A DNA stretch of 64,000 bases from Nematostella vectensis (lineage: Eukaryota > Cnidaria > Anthozoa > Actiniaria > Edwardsiidae). The notes beneath the pieces are model-generated. The model had not been told where the DNA came from, ran no database searches, and saw nothing but the letters and a program-made list of their open reading frames with translations. The stretch is from contig NC_064034.1 in assembly GCF_932526225.1 (NCBI RefSeq), positions 1,970,001 to 2,034,000 on the forward strand. Reading direction: 5' to 3'. Shown in pieces: positions 24,001 to 34,100 of the stretch (positions within the stretch are counted from its first letter, which is position 1; every line of letters starts with the position of its first letter). A program made the translations under genes and the position numbers.

Positions 24001-25240
24001 TTACTTCTACATATAAATGTATGAATAGTGTCAAAAATACCGTTACAATCGATGCGGAGTGATTGTACTACAGCTCCTGTCAAGTTGAGCACTGCTTTTC
24101 AGTCACTCTCACTTACATGAATTTCGTGTTTTAATTATTCTTGGCATCTGCAGTCACATTTTACAAATTTAACCTTGCGAAATCAAGTCACAAAAGTAAA
24201 AATAACCCAATCACAGAACACGATAGAGTACTCGATCAGGTTTCACAAACTTATTTTTAGGCTTTTCGCGAATCACGAATTTAATTTAGGGCCAATCACA
24301 AATAACGAAAATACTCTTCACCACCCTGATAACTTAAAACTATTTCTTTCATTTTTTTTGTGATTATATTTTATGTTTTCATAGCATAAAAAGCAGTGTG
24401 TATTATGTTTTGTAGACTATAAAATATGGTTTCATAAATCTGTTAACTCGAAATTTTTATTGATAGGTGATTGAGGCTGTGGTAACGTAAAGATGACGTC
24501 AGGGGATTCCCCTCGTCCGCATTTCGCGGAACTCGCGACACGATATCGCATATAGCTACAAGCCAAAAATTAAATAAAATTAAATTAAAAATACTACAAC
24601 CACGGATATTCAAAATACTTTGCACGTGTATCCTTTTTTGATGAAAATTAATAGCAATTTTCATAACAAAATATTCAAAAATTCAAAATATTTCTTATAA
24701 ATTCTGCACTTTTGTTTCAGGGAGAAAACATCGCGACGTTATTCAGTCAGTTTAGTCAACTAAGCATATTTTTCCTTCTACGGGAGTATATATATATATT
24801 GTGTAAAGCGAAAGATTTATATAGAAATCAATAATAAAAATGCCTGGCGTATTTCCGGCAGCAGTTTTATACATATCGCGGGATCACAATTCAGGCGGGA
24901 CAGACCTCGGTCTCAGATGCGAAGATTTTGACGATATTCTCATGGTCAAGTTTGCTCAGAACATCAAACTCTCTTTTCCGCACTTCTAGAGGTCTCATCA
25001 TCCCCAAGTGGTTAGATGTCTTTACAGCAACTACATCTCCACTTTTCTGCAAAAACAAGAGAATTCTTGAAGGTCAACGAAGAAGCAATGGCGCCAAAGG
25101 CGGAAGCTAAGAAGAGGGAAAGCCAAGTTCACTGCGTCTTCTCTAACCTTATGCCGACCTGTGTACACTGCCCCTGTAGCTCCTTGGCCAAGGACACTTT
25201 TCAGATTCCAGATATAGTTTGAACTGCTACGAGTCTCCAT
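9091..25240 (-). CDS. TBK1: TBK1/IKK-epsilon-type serine/threonine kinase, 22 exons
   Basis: IKK-related kinase; in animals it phosphorylates IRFs and autophagy adaptors downstream of STING, MAVS and TRIF. Exons (5'-3' on -): 25240-25148, 25046-24906, 23641-23512, 23303-23213, 23118-23028, 22767-22705, 22622-22528, 22437-22327, 22027-21913, 21669-21608, 21341-21212, 19949-19880, 19480-19422, 19347-19256, 13889-13831, 13642-13566, 13095-12974, 12351-12265, 11831-11733, 10070-9974, 9520-9351, 9238-9091. All phases close; 733 aa against 729 in human. Seen: [11 protein letters not shown] loop (18-28), VAVK (Lys40), [10 protein letters not shown] (Asp137), [10 protein letters not shown] (Asp159), and [14 protein letters not shown] with Ser174 at the site of human Ser172. 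Exons 10-13 match the ubiquitin-like domain and later exons the scaffold coiled coils (e.g. [13 protein letters not shown]). Exon 10, 18 and 19 donors were chosen to keep frame, although stronger-looking or alternative GTs lie nearby. Intron 14 carries a RecQ transposon. TBK1 versus IKKE cannot be separated in a basal animal. Confidence 0.92.
9707..9950. repeat. 39-bp minisatellite in TBK1 intron 20
   Basis: About six diverged copies of a 39-bp unit containing GTGAGTAATACCCGAACCTC. On the gene strand each copy carries GGGTATTACTCAC, which resembles the real exon 20 donor AAG|GTATTATTCAAG at 9974, so the array may derive from that donor. Confidence 0.85.
10135..11755. repeat. 27-bp minisatellite spanning the TBK1 exon 19 donor
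   Basis: About 60 copies of a 27-bp unit (core GTACCTTAGCCATCCCGTAA). It fills TBK1 intron 19 and its right end merges with exon 19. On the gene strand every unit carries G|GTGAAC and AAG|GTAC donor-like sites. The period is nine codons (reading like GELTGWLRY), and the first unit continues the exon 19 frame. A block of about 670 bp is duplicated at an offset of 674 bp (markers at 10391 and 11065), so part of the array doubled recently. Confidence 0.93.
13484..13545. repeat. short direct repeat in TBK1 intron 16
   Basis: Two copies of a unit containing ATCGACAAGACTCGTGTTCA separated by a few bases. No function is apparent. Confidence 0.6.
14580..14872. repeat. GAT/GGT microsatellite, left part
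   Basis: Imperfect (GATGGTGGT)n tract. The same type of repeat in the same orientation resumes at 18555, on the far side of the transposon, so this was one microsatellite split by the insertion. The histidine- and valine-rich open frames here are artefacts. Confidence 0.93.
14873..14958 (+). repeat. left terminal inverted repeat of RecQ transposon
   Basis: Begins TAGCCTCCTACGCG and runs through a GC-rich stretch to CGGCAAAACGAATTAGCCA. It pairs with 18469-18554. Confidence 0.9.
15119..15587 (+). pseudogene. zinc-finger-like transposon protein fragment
   Basis: An ATG at 15119 opens a frame with [10 protein letters not shown]; after a +1/-1 shift near 15260-15290 the sequence continues as [20 protein letters not shown] and a basic stretch ending in [11 protein letters not shown], then stops near 15587. 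The two CxxC pairs (CFIC, CTKC) suggest an N-terminal treble-clef or similar zinc finger of a transposon-encoded protein. The break could be a short intron rather than a mutation. It lies just inside the left TIR and points inward, the place expected for a transposase gene start, but no catalytic domain follows. Confidence 0.5.
15588..16474. other. decayed interior of RecQ transposon
   Basis: Between the two gene remnants there is no recognisable exon; probably decayed or deleted transposon sequence. Confidence 0.5.
16475..18405 (-). pseudogene. RecQ-family DNA helicase, transposon-borne, inactivated
   Basis: RecQ-like SF2 helicase. Start ATG at 18405; exon 1 ends 17938 and exon 2 starts 17869 (68-bp intron gtaagc...ttgacag). 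Seen in order: motif [23 protein letters not shown]; motif II as AVD-stop-AH, where GAA of DEAH has become TAA; motif [10 protein letters not shown]; motif [13 protein letters not shown]; motif [16 protein letters not shown]; motif [11 protein letters not shown]; and a Cys-rich zinc segment (CRRQM...[11 protein letters not shown]). Frameshifts lie in a GTT run near 18190 and near 16820; after the second the frame continues as [11 protein letters not shown] and ends in an acidic, Ser-rich tail at 16475. It lies wholly inside the TIRs of the intronic transposon and on the same strand as TBK1. With two frameshifts and a stop in the Walker B box it cannot encode an active helicase. Confidence 0.88.
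18469..18554 (-). repeat. right terminal inverted repeat of RecQ transposon
   Basis: The reverse complement of the left TIR with about four differences; ends GTAGGAGGCTA at 18554. Confidence 0.9.
18555..18782. repeat. GAT/GGT microsatellite, right part
   Basis: Continuation of the microsatellite interrupted by the transposon; starts with the 9-bp target duplication TGATGGAGG. Ends in a GAT run. Confidence 0.93.
19690..19812. repeat. imperfect direct duplication in TBK1 intron 12
   Basis: Two copies of a segment containing GTACTAAGGTCACGTGATCT, about 70 bp apart, each carrying a CACGTG- or CATGTG-type E-box. No further structure is seen. Confidence 0.6.
20028..21176. repeat. 33-bp minisatellite in TBK1 intron 11
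   Basis: About 34 copies of a 33-bp unit containing GAACATGTGATGGATCTGTT. Variants (GGT, AGT, GAT before GAACATG) recur in a threefold order at 20.65-20.97 kb, giving a 99-bp higher-order period. Long open frames on both strands are artefacts. It lies 35 bp inside the exon 11 donor but does not contain it. Confidence 0.93.
23823..24328. mobile_element. MITE with CAGG termini and 6-bp TSD
   Basis: A 506-bp element in TBK1 intron 2. Ends are CAGGATGGTGAATAG and the reverse complement of CTCTTCACCACCCTG; perfect 6-bp flanks ATAACT (23817-23822, 24329-24334). Subterminal ATCACGAATTTAA motifs occur near both ends. No coding capacity. Confidence 0.75.
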
Positions 25241-25584
25241 TTTAGACTTTCTTGGATTCTCAAAACCAAGTGAAGTAGTTTGTGTTTTCGCCTATCATTT
25301 GAGGTGAAAGGACGCCCTAGGCTCGTATAAGCTTGGTCCTAGCTTTGTTGAACTTGCTTAAAGGTCGAATTATGTCACCGTTCATAGCTTGGGATTTCAC
25401 AAGGAAAACTTATGACTTAGAGCATTTTCGAACTCTGCGTCACTCGTGAAAATGGCTACTCTCGAATCTTCACCACAGGCATTAGCTTATACTCCTCACC
25501 AGTCCCCTGACGACACAAAAAGGAAATGAGTCTCCCCTACACGGGAGTTATGCTACCAACACAAAAGGGCACGTTATGTAATAG
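25241..25584. promoter_or_regulatory. divergent TBK1 / SDR promoter region
   Basis: Only 344 bp separate the TBK1 start codon (on -) from the SDR start codon (on +), so both promoters must lie here or overlap the 5' UTRs. No clear TATA box is seen. Confidence 0.55.
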
Positions 25585-26376
25585 ATGATCAGAAAGAAAA
25601 TGGCCCCGTTAGCACTTGTTCAAGGTGCCAGTAGAGGAATTGGCCTTCAATTCTGCCGTCATCTATTAGCCAGAGGGAATGGGTTTGTTCTCGCAACATG
25701 TAGAAATCCAACAAACGCGAAAGAACTTCAAGATCTAAGGTCCAACTACCCGAAAAACATGGCCATTTTCGAGCTAGATGCGCACAACGAGGAAAAAATA
25801 AAAGCGACCGCAGATATGATTAAAGAAAACCACGGGAGCAAGCTAGACTTGCTGCTAAACTGCGCTGGTATGCTCCATCCTAGTGGTAAAGGAGAAACCA
25901 GTTTGAAGGAAGTGACAGCCGAAGCTCTGAGAGAAACTTTTAGTACCAACAGCATCGGTCCATTGCTGATGGCCAAACATTTTGGTGCGATGCTTGCCAA
26001 TGGAGATGGTACATACGGCTGCCAGGACGGCTCATTCCGCGGAACGCTCGTCAATATTTCAGCACGTGTTGGTTCAATTGGAGATAATAAGTTTGGGGGC
26101 TGGTACAGCTACAGGATGTCAAAGACAGCTTTGAATATGGCTACTAAAACTCTTAGTATTGAATTAGGCCGAGGGAGAAACAAAATTGTATGCATTAGTG
26201 TTCACCCAGGGACTGTGGACACAGATTTGTCCAGGCGTTACCATCGGAGTGTCGACCCGTCTAAGATATTTACCCCTGAGTACTCTGTTGAATGCATGAT
26301 GAAGGTTATTGATGGGCTCACACTCGCAGACAGTGGGAAGTTTTTTGCCTGGGATGGCCAGGAAATTGTATGGTAA
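25585..26376 (+). CDS. intronless short-chain dehydrogenase/reductase (C-factor/sniffer-like)
   Basis: A 263-aa classical SDR, probably a cytosolic NADP(H)-dependent carbonyl reductase of the C-factor/sniffer type; substrate unknown. Rossmann cofactor motif GASRGIG (14-20), NCAG (92-95), the structural Asn in TNSIG (122), a Ser in LVNISARVGS (159 or 164), the catalytic pair YRMSK (Tyr176, Lys180), and HPGTVDTDL (207-215). A second ATG at codon 6 starts the typical N-terminus (MAPLALVQGASRG) and may be the real start. It has a single exon among intron-rich neighbours, is divergent from TBK1 and convergent with XPOT. A poly(A) signal CAATAAA lies near 26637. Confidence 0.93.
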   Translation: MIRKKMAPLALVQGASRGIGLQFCRHLLARGNGFVLATCRNPTNAKELQDLRSNYPKNMAIFELDAHNEEKIKATADMIKENHGSKLDLLLNCAGMLHPSGKGETSLKEVTAEALRETFSTNSIGPLLMAKHFGAMLANGDGTYGCQDGSFRGTLVNISARVGSIGDNKFGGWYSYRMSKTALNMATKTLSIELGRGRNKIVCISVHPGTVDTDLSRRYHRSVDPSKIFTPEYSVECMMKVIDGLTLADSGKFFAWDGQEIVW

Positions 26377-28166
26377 TGGTTTTTACCACCATGCAAAGAA
26401 TGTCCAGGTCATCAGACTTGAGTCCCAGCTTTGGTGTTAACACAGCCTTTTAAAACCCTGGGTTTATTCCCATGAAGGGAGGTTTGTTTGCATTGACTTC
26501 AGGGAGCAATCATTATTTCCTGGGATGAGTGCTGCTATTAGCGTGCCAAAGCAGAAGACTCTAGAGGTTTGCCAGATACAAATGACCATCAGCAACCTTC
26601 TGCTAGCTACAGTGTATTTTGATTGCTTCAGTTCCCCAATAAAAAAAATGACCCTTTCCAAAAAAAAATTGGGAAGGGGCATTTTTTTTAAATGAAAGAC
26701 AAATATAGAATACCCAGCCTTGATTTAAAGTTTACACTGGTATGGCGTTCCATGGTGCCAGTGATCATTCAATTATATATATTCATGTTTTCACTAACAC
26801 CACGGACTACGGTGCCATTGATCAGAGTATCTTCATTCTATTATTAAATTTTGTTGAAAATTTAACCAATTTCACAAGATTTCTGTCCAAGTTGGGTTGA
26901 CCCCTATGAATTGGTCAAACAATGATAAACTCTTGTCACCTTTTTTTGGCCAATAATTATGGCATCCATCCTGGCCCATAGACAAGAGTAGCTGGTAAGT
27001 CATGCCACAAAAGAGGATTTGATTGTGGCTTCATTTAGGCTGAGGAGATAGTGAGAGATTTCATGTGGTTTTCTAATTACTCTTCTTCAGAAGGTGGGCT
27101 TTATAATTTTACATAAACTAAAAAGATTAAAGTGAGTTTCTTTTATTGAAATTAAGTGAATAGACCCTTTACAGAGGTGCTGACACATTAGATTGTACAG
27201 AACTACAGGAAAGTTAGCCAGGTGACTTTAGTCAGTCCAACACTGGGTACTTACACAGTCTTTGAAACAGATCAACACATACAGTAGAGAGCCTGTTAAA
27301 AGCAATCAAACATATTGCCTTCAATAAAAGTTCATAAAAAAATTTTATGTGAAAAATCATTTAAGTAAAACGAGTATGGTAAGTCAGTTACTCATTTTGA
27401 TATCAACTAGAAAATACAAGGTACACAGACTATACAAGGAAAAATAAAAATATAACAAAATTCTCTATACAAAAAGCTCTATCATAATTATACAGGTCTC
27501 ACAACGGACCTCTCACTGCCTTTCATCACTGCCATTATTAAGTATGTTACTCCAAGAGTAAGTAATATCAATAAATTATATACTTTTTAAGATTTATTTC
27601 ACTAAGTTATTTTCCTCTAAAATTGTTTTTCATTGAGCAAGGCCAAGCAAAAAGGGGAATATTCTACAACAGGAAGTGTCACTTTATCATAAACTATTTA
27701 CAACATGGTACTAGTGGTTGACTACTAACAGCCAGACTATAAAATATTTAGGGTCCCTTTTTGCTTGGCGGCACAAAAAATTACTCTGCACATTTCATGG
27801 ATTTTTAGTAACTGTCATGTCTGCAATTGGGTGAAAAAGACCTGGAAATAAAAAAAAAAAAACATTGATGCCACACATAAAAAACAATCGTGTTGTTTGT
27901 CAAACACATAATTTAAGGTTAAACAGTGTCAACAAACTATCACAGTTTATATGGGAGACTCCAGATTTTTAATTTTTAGTTAAATCTCCTGTTTTTGTTT
28001 TTTTATTTTTACAAAAAATAAAATAAAATACAAAGGATTGGAAATACAAGAGGCCAGAGAGTTACTGATTTTGCCAAAAAATATGTATAATAATGATGAA
28101 CCCCCTTTCCTCCCCCAATACCCATTCCATTGATAAACTGAAGCAAAGTCCAATCTCTGGAATTAT
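26377..28166. other. convergent intergenic region between SDR and XPOT
   Basis: Holds the 3' UTRs of the two converging genes; AATAAA near 26637 serves the SDR strand. Otherwise AT-rich with A-runs; no gene or transposon end is recognised. Confidence 0.5.
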
Positions 28167-31100
28167 TCAGGTCCAGACAAACAGGCAAGTTATGCACCAC
28201 ACCTTAGTGTAATTTTTAAAAGTTTTGATATCTGCGTGCTGTAGAGCTTGGGTGTATTCCTAGAGAGGAGGAGAGACAAAGATAATCAGATGATTGATTG
28301 AACGAAAGCAAGACAACAAAATAAATTGATTAATAAATAAAGTTCACCAGTCTTACCTGAACCATTGGAGGAGATAAGTTTAGGCTTGGAAGGTATTTAC
28401 TTTGCAGGTAGTCCAGAAATTCAATTCCCTGTAGTTCATCAAACAAAAGATTTCAAGAAACAGATAACAACTTGTAGGGAGCGTGATATTAATTTATTCA
28501 AAGCCACTTACAATCTGTGAGTGGTATACAATAATCCAATGTACAGTGTGACCCATGCCTCACTCACCTGTTTTTGTAAAATCATCTTCTGCGTCTGTGC
28601 AATCTCTTGCATTGCCTATGAAAAGACAGATAAGATAACTTATTCAGAATAAAGAGCATAATCAAGGAGGAATCAAAATAGTATTGGTAGAGAAAAAGAT
28701 AATTCTTCATCCAAACTACAACAACAGTAGTCAGTGACAAAATTGAGTCCCTATAGGTGTTAAGAGCATGGTCAGAGTTGTTGTACTTACAAGTCAGTCA
28801 GACAACCTGGGTAAACCAAACAAATTGCCTCCATGTTCAGAGATCATGTTCCATACTATTGTGAATTGGGACTTAATTTACTCACCAGGAATGTTTGAGC
28901 ATCATTCATGTCAAATGTTGACTTCATGGGAGCCAGGAAACAGGCAGGCACTATATTGTCATACAAAAAATCTTTAAATCCATTCTCTCCACTTGAACCA
29001 CCTAAAACAAATGAAGCATGTGAGGAAAGACAGAAACCCAAACCAAAGATAGGATAACTTCTAGCAAGTAAAAGAGGTTGTCTTATCTACCAGAACATAA
29101 ATATTGCATTACTGTAAGGTACATAGCCAGGATTTGCTGAGCAAGGATTGGGAAATGGGGTACAGGCAAAGATATCCTAGGCAAGGATTGGAGCATCACA
29201 AAAGGAGCATTAAAAGTACAAGCAGTCCCTAAATACCAGCACTTGCCACATACCCCACAACTCCACAAGTTTGCGTAGGACATTGAAGCAAATCTTTTGA
29301 GCCTACAAGTCAATACAATAGGAATCAAAATAACAATACTATATATCCACTACTCGGTAGACACAGTAACATCAAGAACAATAAGGGAGTGTTCATTAAT
29401 CACACCGAGGGGGGGAGGGAAGGTTTTTACTCAAGACACCTCAAAATTTCAGAGCCCCCCTTGTGAACATTTTTTCTGTGCCACCCCCCCCCCCCCCCCC
29501 ACATAGAACCCCCCCCCCTTATAGAACCCCCAATTTTTTTTTCTTTTTCCCTTAGAGACCTTTGTTTTTTGGAGCCCCCCCTTTTGGTGGTTAAAAATTT
29601 TTGGAGCTTCTCCCCCTCAATATCTTCCCCCCTCGGTGTATTTAATGAACACTCCCTAAAATTAATATAAGGTAACAGTTGAGTACAGCCGTAGAGTATT
29701 TACCATAGACATCATCAGATCAATTGAGTCCACCACAATATGAAAAATCAGGGGTGCTTGGATGGGGTGGGGCACTGGGGGGCACATGCCCCCCCCCCCC
29801 CCCCATTATTGAAAAAAATTTAAGGAAATGACCAGTATGGGCATGGCTGTCCCCCAAAATATCTTGTTAATGTTTCTGTATCGTGCACCCCCCCCCCCCC
29901 CCCCAAATAAATCGAGGCCTGATACAGTACTGCAATAGCCACACAACTCACCACTGGGTCGGGGTACTCTACAGCTCCTTGTATCAGTGTCAACAGCACT
30001 TGCTGGACATTATGGGGTTCTGGTGGTGATTAACAGCGGCATGAGGTAGGTACAGTAAGTGAAGGGATGGTAGGCAGGTGATAAGAGCTCATTATTACAT
30101 ACAGTATAGAAAAACACTTGATTGTAAAGTAGGTAAGGAATGGTAGGGAGGTGATAGGAGCTCATTATTACATATAGTATAGAGAAACACTTGATTGTAA
30201 AGTAGGTAAGTGAAGGAATGGTAGGGAGGTGATAAGAGCTCATTATTACATACAGTATAGAGAAACACTTGATTGTAAAGTAGGTAAGGAATGGTAGGGA
30301 GGTGATAGGAGCTCATTATTACATATAGTATAGAGAAACACTTGATTGTAAAGTAGGTAAGTGAAGGAATGGTAGGGAGGTGATAAGAGCTCATTATTAC
30401 ATACAGTATAGAGAAACACTTGATTGTAAAGTAGGTAAGGAATGGTAGGGAGGTGATAGCTCATTATTACATATAGTATAGAAAAACACTTGATTGTAAA
30501 GTAGGTAAGTGAAGGATGGTAGGGAGGTGATAAGAGCTCATTATTACATACAGTATAGAGAAACACTTGATTGTAAAGTAGGTAAGTGAAGGGATGGTAG
30601 GGAAGTGATAAGAGCTCATTATTACATACAGTATAGAGAAACACTTGATTGTAAAGTAGGTAAGTAAAGGGATGGTAGGGAGGTGATAGCTCATTATTAC
30701 ATACAGTATAGAGAAACACTTGATTGTAAAGTAGGTAAGGAATGGTAGGGAGGTGATAAGAGCTCATTATTACATACAGTATAGAGAAACACTTGATTGT
30801 AAAGTAGGTAAGTAAAGGTATGGTAGGGAGGTGATAAGAGCTCATTATTACATACAGTATAGAAAAACACTTGATTGTAAAGTAGGTAAGTAAAAGGTAT
30901 GGTAGGGAGGTGATAGGAGCTTTCTATTACATACAGTATAGAAAAACACTTGATTGTAAAGTAGGTAAGGAATGGTAGGGAGGTGATAGCTCATTATTAC
31001 ATACAGTATAGAGAAACACTTGATTGTAAAGTAGGTAACGAATGGTAGGGATATGATAAGAGCTCATTATTACATACAGTATAGAGAAACACTTGATTGT

Positions 31101-34100
31101 AAAGTAGGTAAGTGAAGGGATGGTAGGGAGGTGATAAGAGCTCATTATTACATACAGTATAGAGAAACACTTGCTAGATTTTATGGGGCTCTAGTGGTGA
31201 ATAAGAGCAGAGTGAGGTAGATAAGTGAAGTAATGCTAGGGAGGTGATAGGAGCTCTCTTTTGCAAGGATGCATACTGTACAGTATGGAGAAACACCTGC
31301 TGGACATTATGGGGCTCTGGAACCTGGACATTATGGGGCTCTGGTACCTGGACATTATGGGGCTCTGGGTTAATAAGCAGCATGAGACGGAATGATATGC
31401 AGCATTTCCTTCCCCTTTTCGAATGCCTTTACTTTGCAAAACTTTCGCAAGTTTGGACAATATTTGGAAATAGTTTTTCTTTTTGTCTATTTTTGCAGAG
31501 TCAGCACGGAATCTGTACACAGATTTTCATGTATACAGTAGTAGTTGGTATAATTTGATGTAATTCACTACTATAAACTACTGTAAATAGGTAATCATTA
31601 CCTTGACTTGTAAGAACCTCTGAGACTTCATTGTTAACTATTGCAGCAATAAATAAGAAATAACTCCTACGCAATGTCTCTTTTTCCTTGGCAGCCTAAA
31701 ATACAATACACAACATAAGGAGAATACAATTGCTTTAATCTACAAAAAAAATAATAATAATAAACTACAAAAACAAAAAAAGACAGACAGACCTGTGTAT
31801 CTGCTTCCTCAGCTGGTTTGTTAAGGACTGTAAATATAGTGTTGACTATCGCCATAAAGACATCTCTTAGAAATGGTACAATCAGGATCTGAGAAATCAG
31901 TACGTACTCTCAAAATGCATCCATTTGATTATCCCTATATATTAGGTGCTACACAAACCCCCCACCCCCTAGGGGAAGAGGTATCACAACTACCTTTGGG
32001 GTCCCATGCCATGATCCAACTGTTTGAGTTTTTATAGGCATCCCTCACTTTCTCTGTTCCAGCTCCCCCTCAATTGGTCTCGTTTGAGTGTCTAGAGATT
32101 TTCTACCCATTTGGACTTTTCCCAACATTCCCAACAATTTCCCAACATCTAGAGATGCAGGTGGAGAAGGCTACCAGGTTATCCCCTGGCTACAACTATG
32201 CCATTAACCAGTTGCATGGTTTTAAATTTTTATCAGTGTATCCTAGAAGACAGACAAATAAATACAAAAAGCCCAAACAGGCGTGCTCATGAACCAGAAG
32301 AATGAATACAATACACCAAAAACTGGAATTCAACTCTGCCAAATTTTCGTCTTAAATAAGACATTTCAGACAGAGTCTGCCCTGAAAAAGTCTTATTAAA
32401 GTTGAAAACTTGGCAGAGTCGAATTCCAGTTTTTGGTGTATTGTACTAGAAGACAGACAACATACCTTAAATTTGGCTATGATCTGGTTGATTAATGGAA
32501 TGAAATCTTGGATATCTCTTGCCTGATTAGATAACAACAAGCTCAATCACCATAAATTAGCAAAAAAACTCATAATCACACATAACTGTCACACATAACA
32601 AACAATAACTGTCTGACATGCAACCAATAACTCAAACAAGCCACTGCACACTGCACACACACACTCACTGAAACTGCACAACAACATATCACAGGAACAC
32701 TCAACAAAAGCACTATACAACAACACTACACAGCAACACTTCACAACAGCACTGTGCCACAACACTACACAACACTGCACAACAACAATGCACAGCAACA
32801 CTACACAGCAACACTACACAGCAACACTGCACAGCAACACTGCACAACAACACTACACAACACTACACAACAGCACTACACAACAGCACTACACAACAGC
32901 ACTACACAACAGCACTACACAACAGCACTACACAACAGCACTACACAACAGCACTACACAACAGCACTACACAACAGCACTACACAACAGCACTACACAA
33001 CAACACTACACAACAACACTACACAACAACACTACACAACAGCACTACACAACAGCACTACACAGAAACACTACACAACAGCACTACACAACAGCACTAC
33101 ACAACAGCACTACACAATAGCACTACACAACAGCACTACACAATAGCACTACACAACAACACTACACAACAGCACTACACAATAGCACTACACAATAGCA
33201 CTACACAACAACACTACACAAAAACACTACACAACAGCACTACACAACAACACTACACAACAACACTACACAACAACACTACACGGCAACACTACACAAC
33301 ATTACAAAACAGCACTGTGCCACAACACTGCACAGCAACACTGCACAGCAACACTGCACAACAACACTACACAACAACACTACACAGCAACACTGCACAG
33401 CAACACTAAACAACAACACTACACAACAACACTACACAGCAACACTGCACAGCAACACTACACAACAGCACTGCACAACAACACTACACAACACTGCACA
33501 ACAGCACTACACAACAGCACTACACCACAACACTACACAACAACAATACACAACACTACTCAACAACACTACACAATAACACTTTAAACAGAAATTTCAA
33601 TGCGATTTGTCAATCTTCAGGGAGGATTCTCTCCTTAGTTAGTATTCTAATGTCACAGTACTTTGTGGATACTCATACAATATATTAAAAGAGGTGGCTT
33701 AATGAATCTTACATTAAAATGGCAGTTTATGCTACTTACTGAACACTTTTCTAACAAATGCGTCACAGCAATTGGGATAAATGGCAGCACATCGTCTCCA
33801 AGACAGATCACCATGCGGTGCAGATACTGCCTGATGCCATTGTGGATTATTTCTCTGTGAAGAGGGCAGGTAAGGGCCTGGAGAAACAGTGGCAACGCCT
33901 GGAAAAAAAGGGACTTTTTTTCACAATTTTACCAGCGTAATGGGAGGGGCACCATAAATAATTAAATAAAAGAGTGAAAAAAGGCAAAGCAAAAAATTAT
34001 TTCAAATAGCTTCTTATAAGTTATAATTTCAAATAACTTCTTATGAGGTGACCAAAAAATAAAGAAAACAGGTTACAATGGATGGAAGTTTTCTTTTAAA

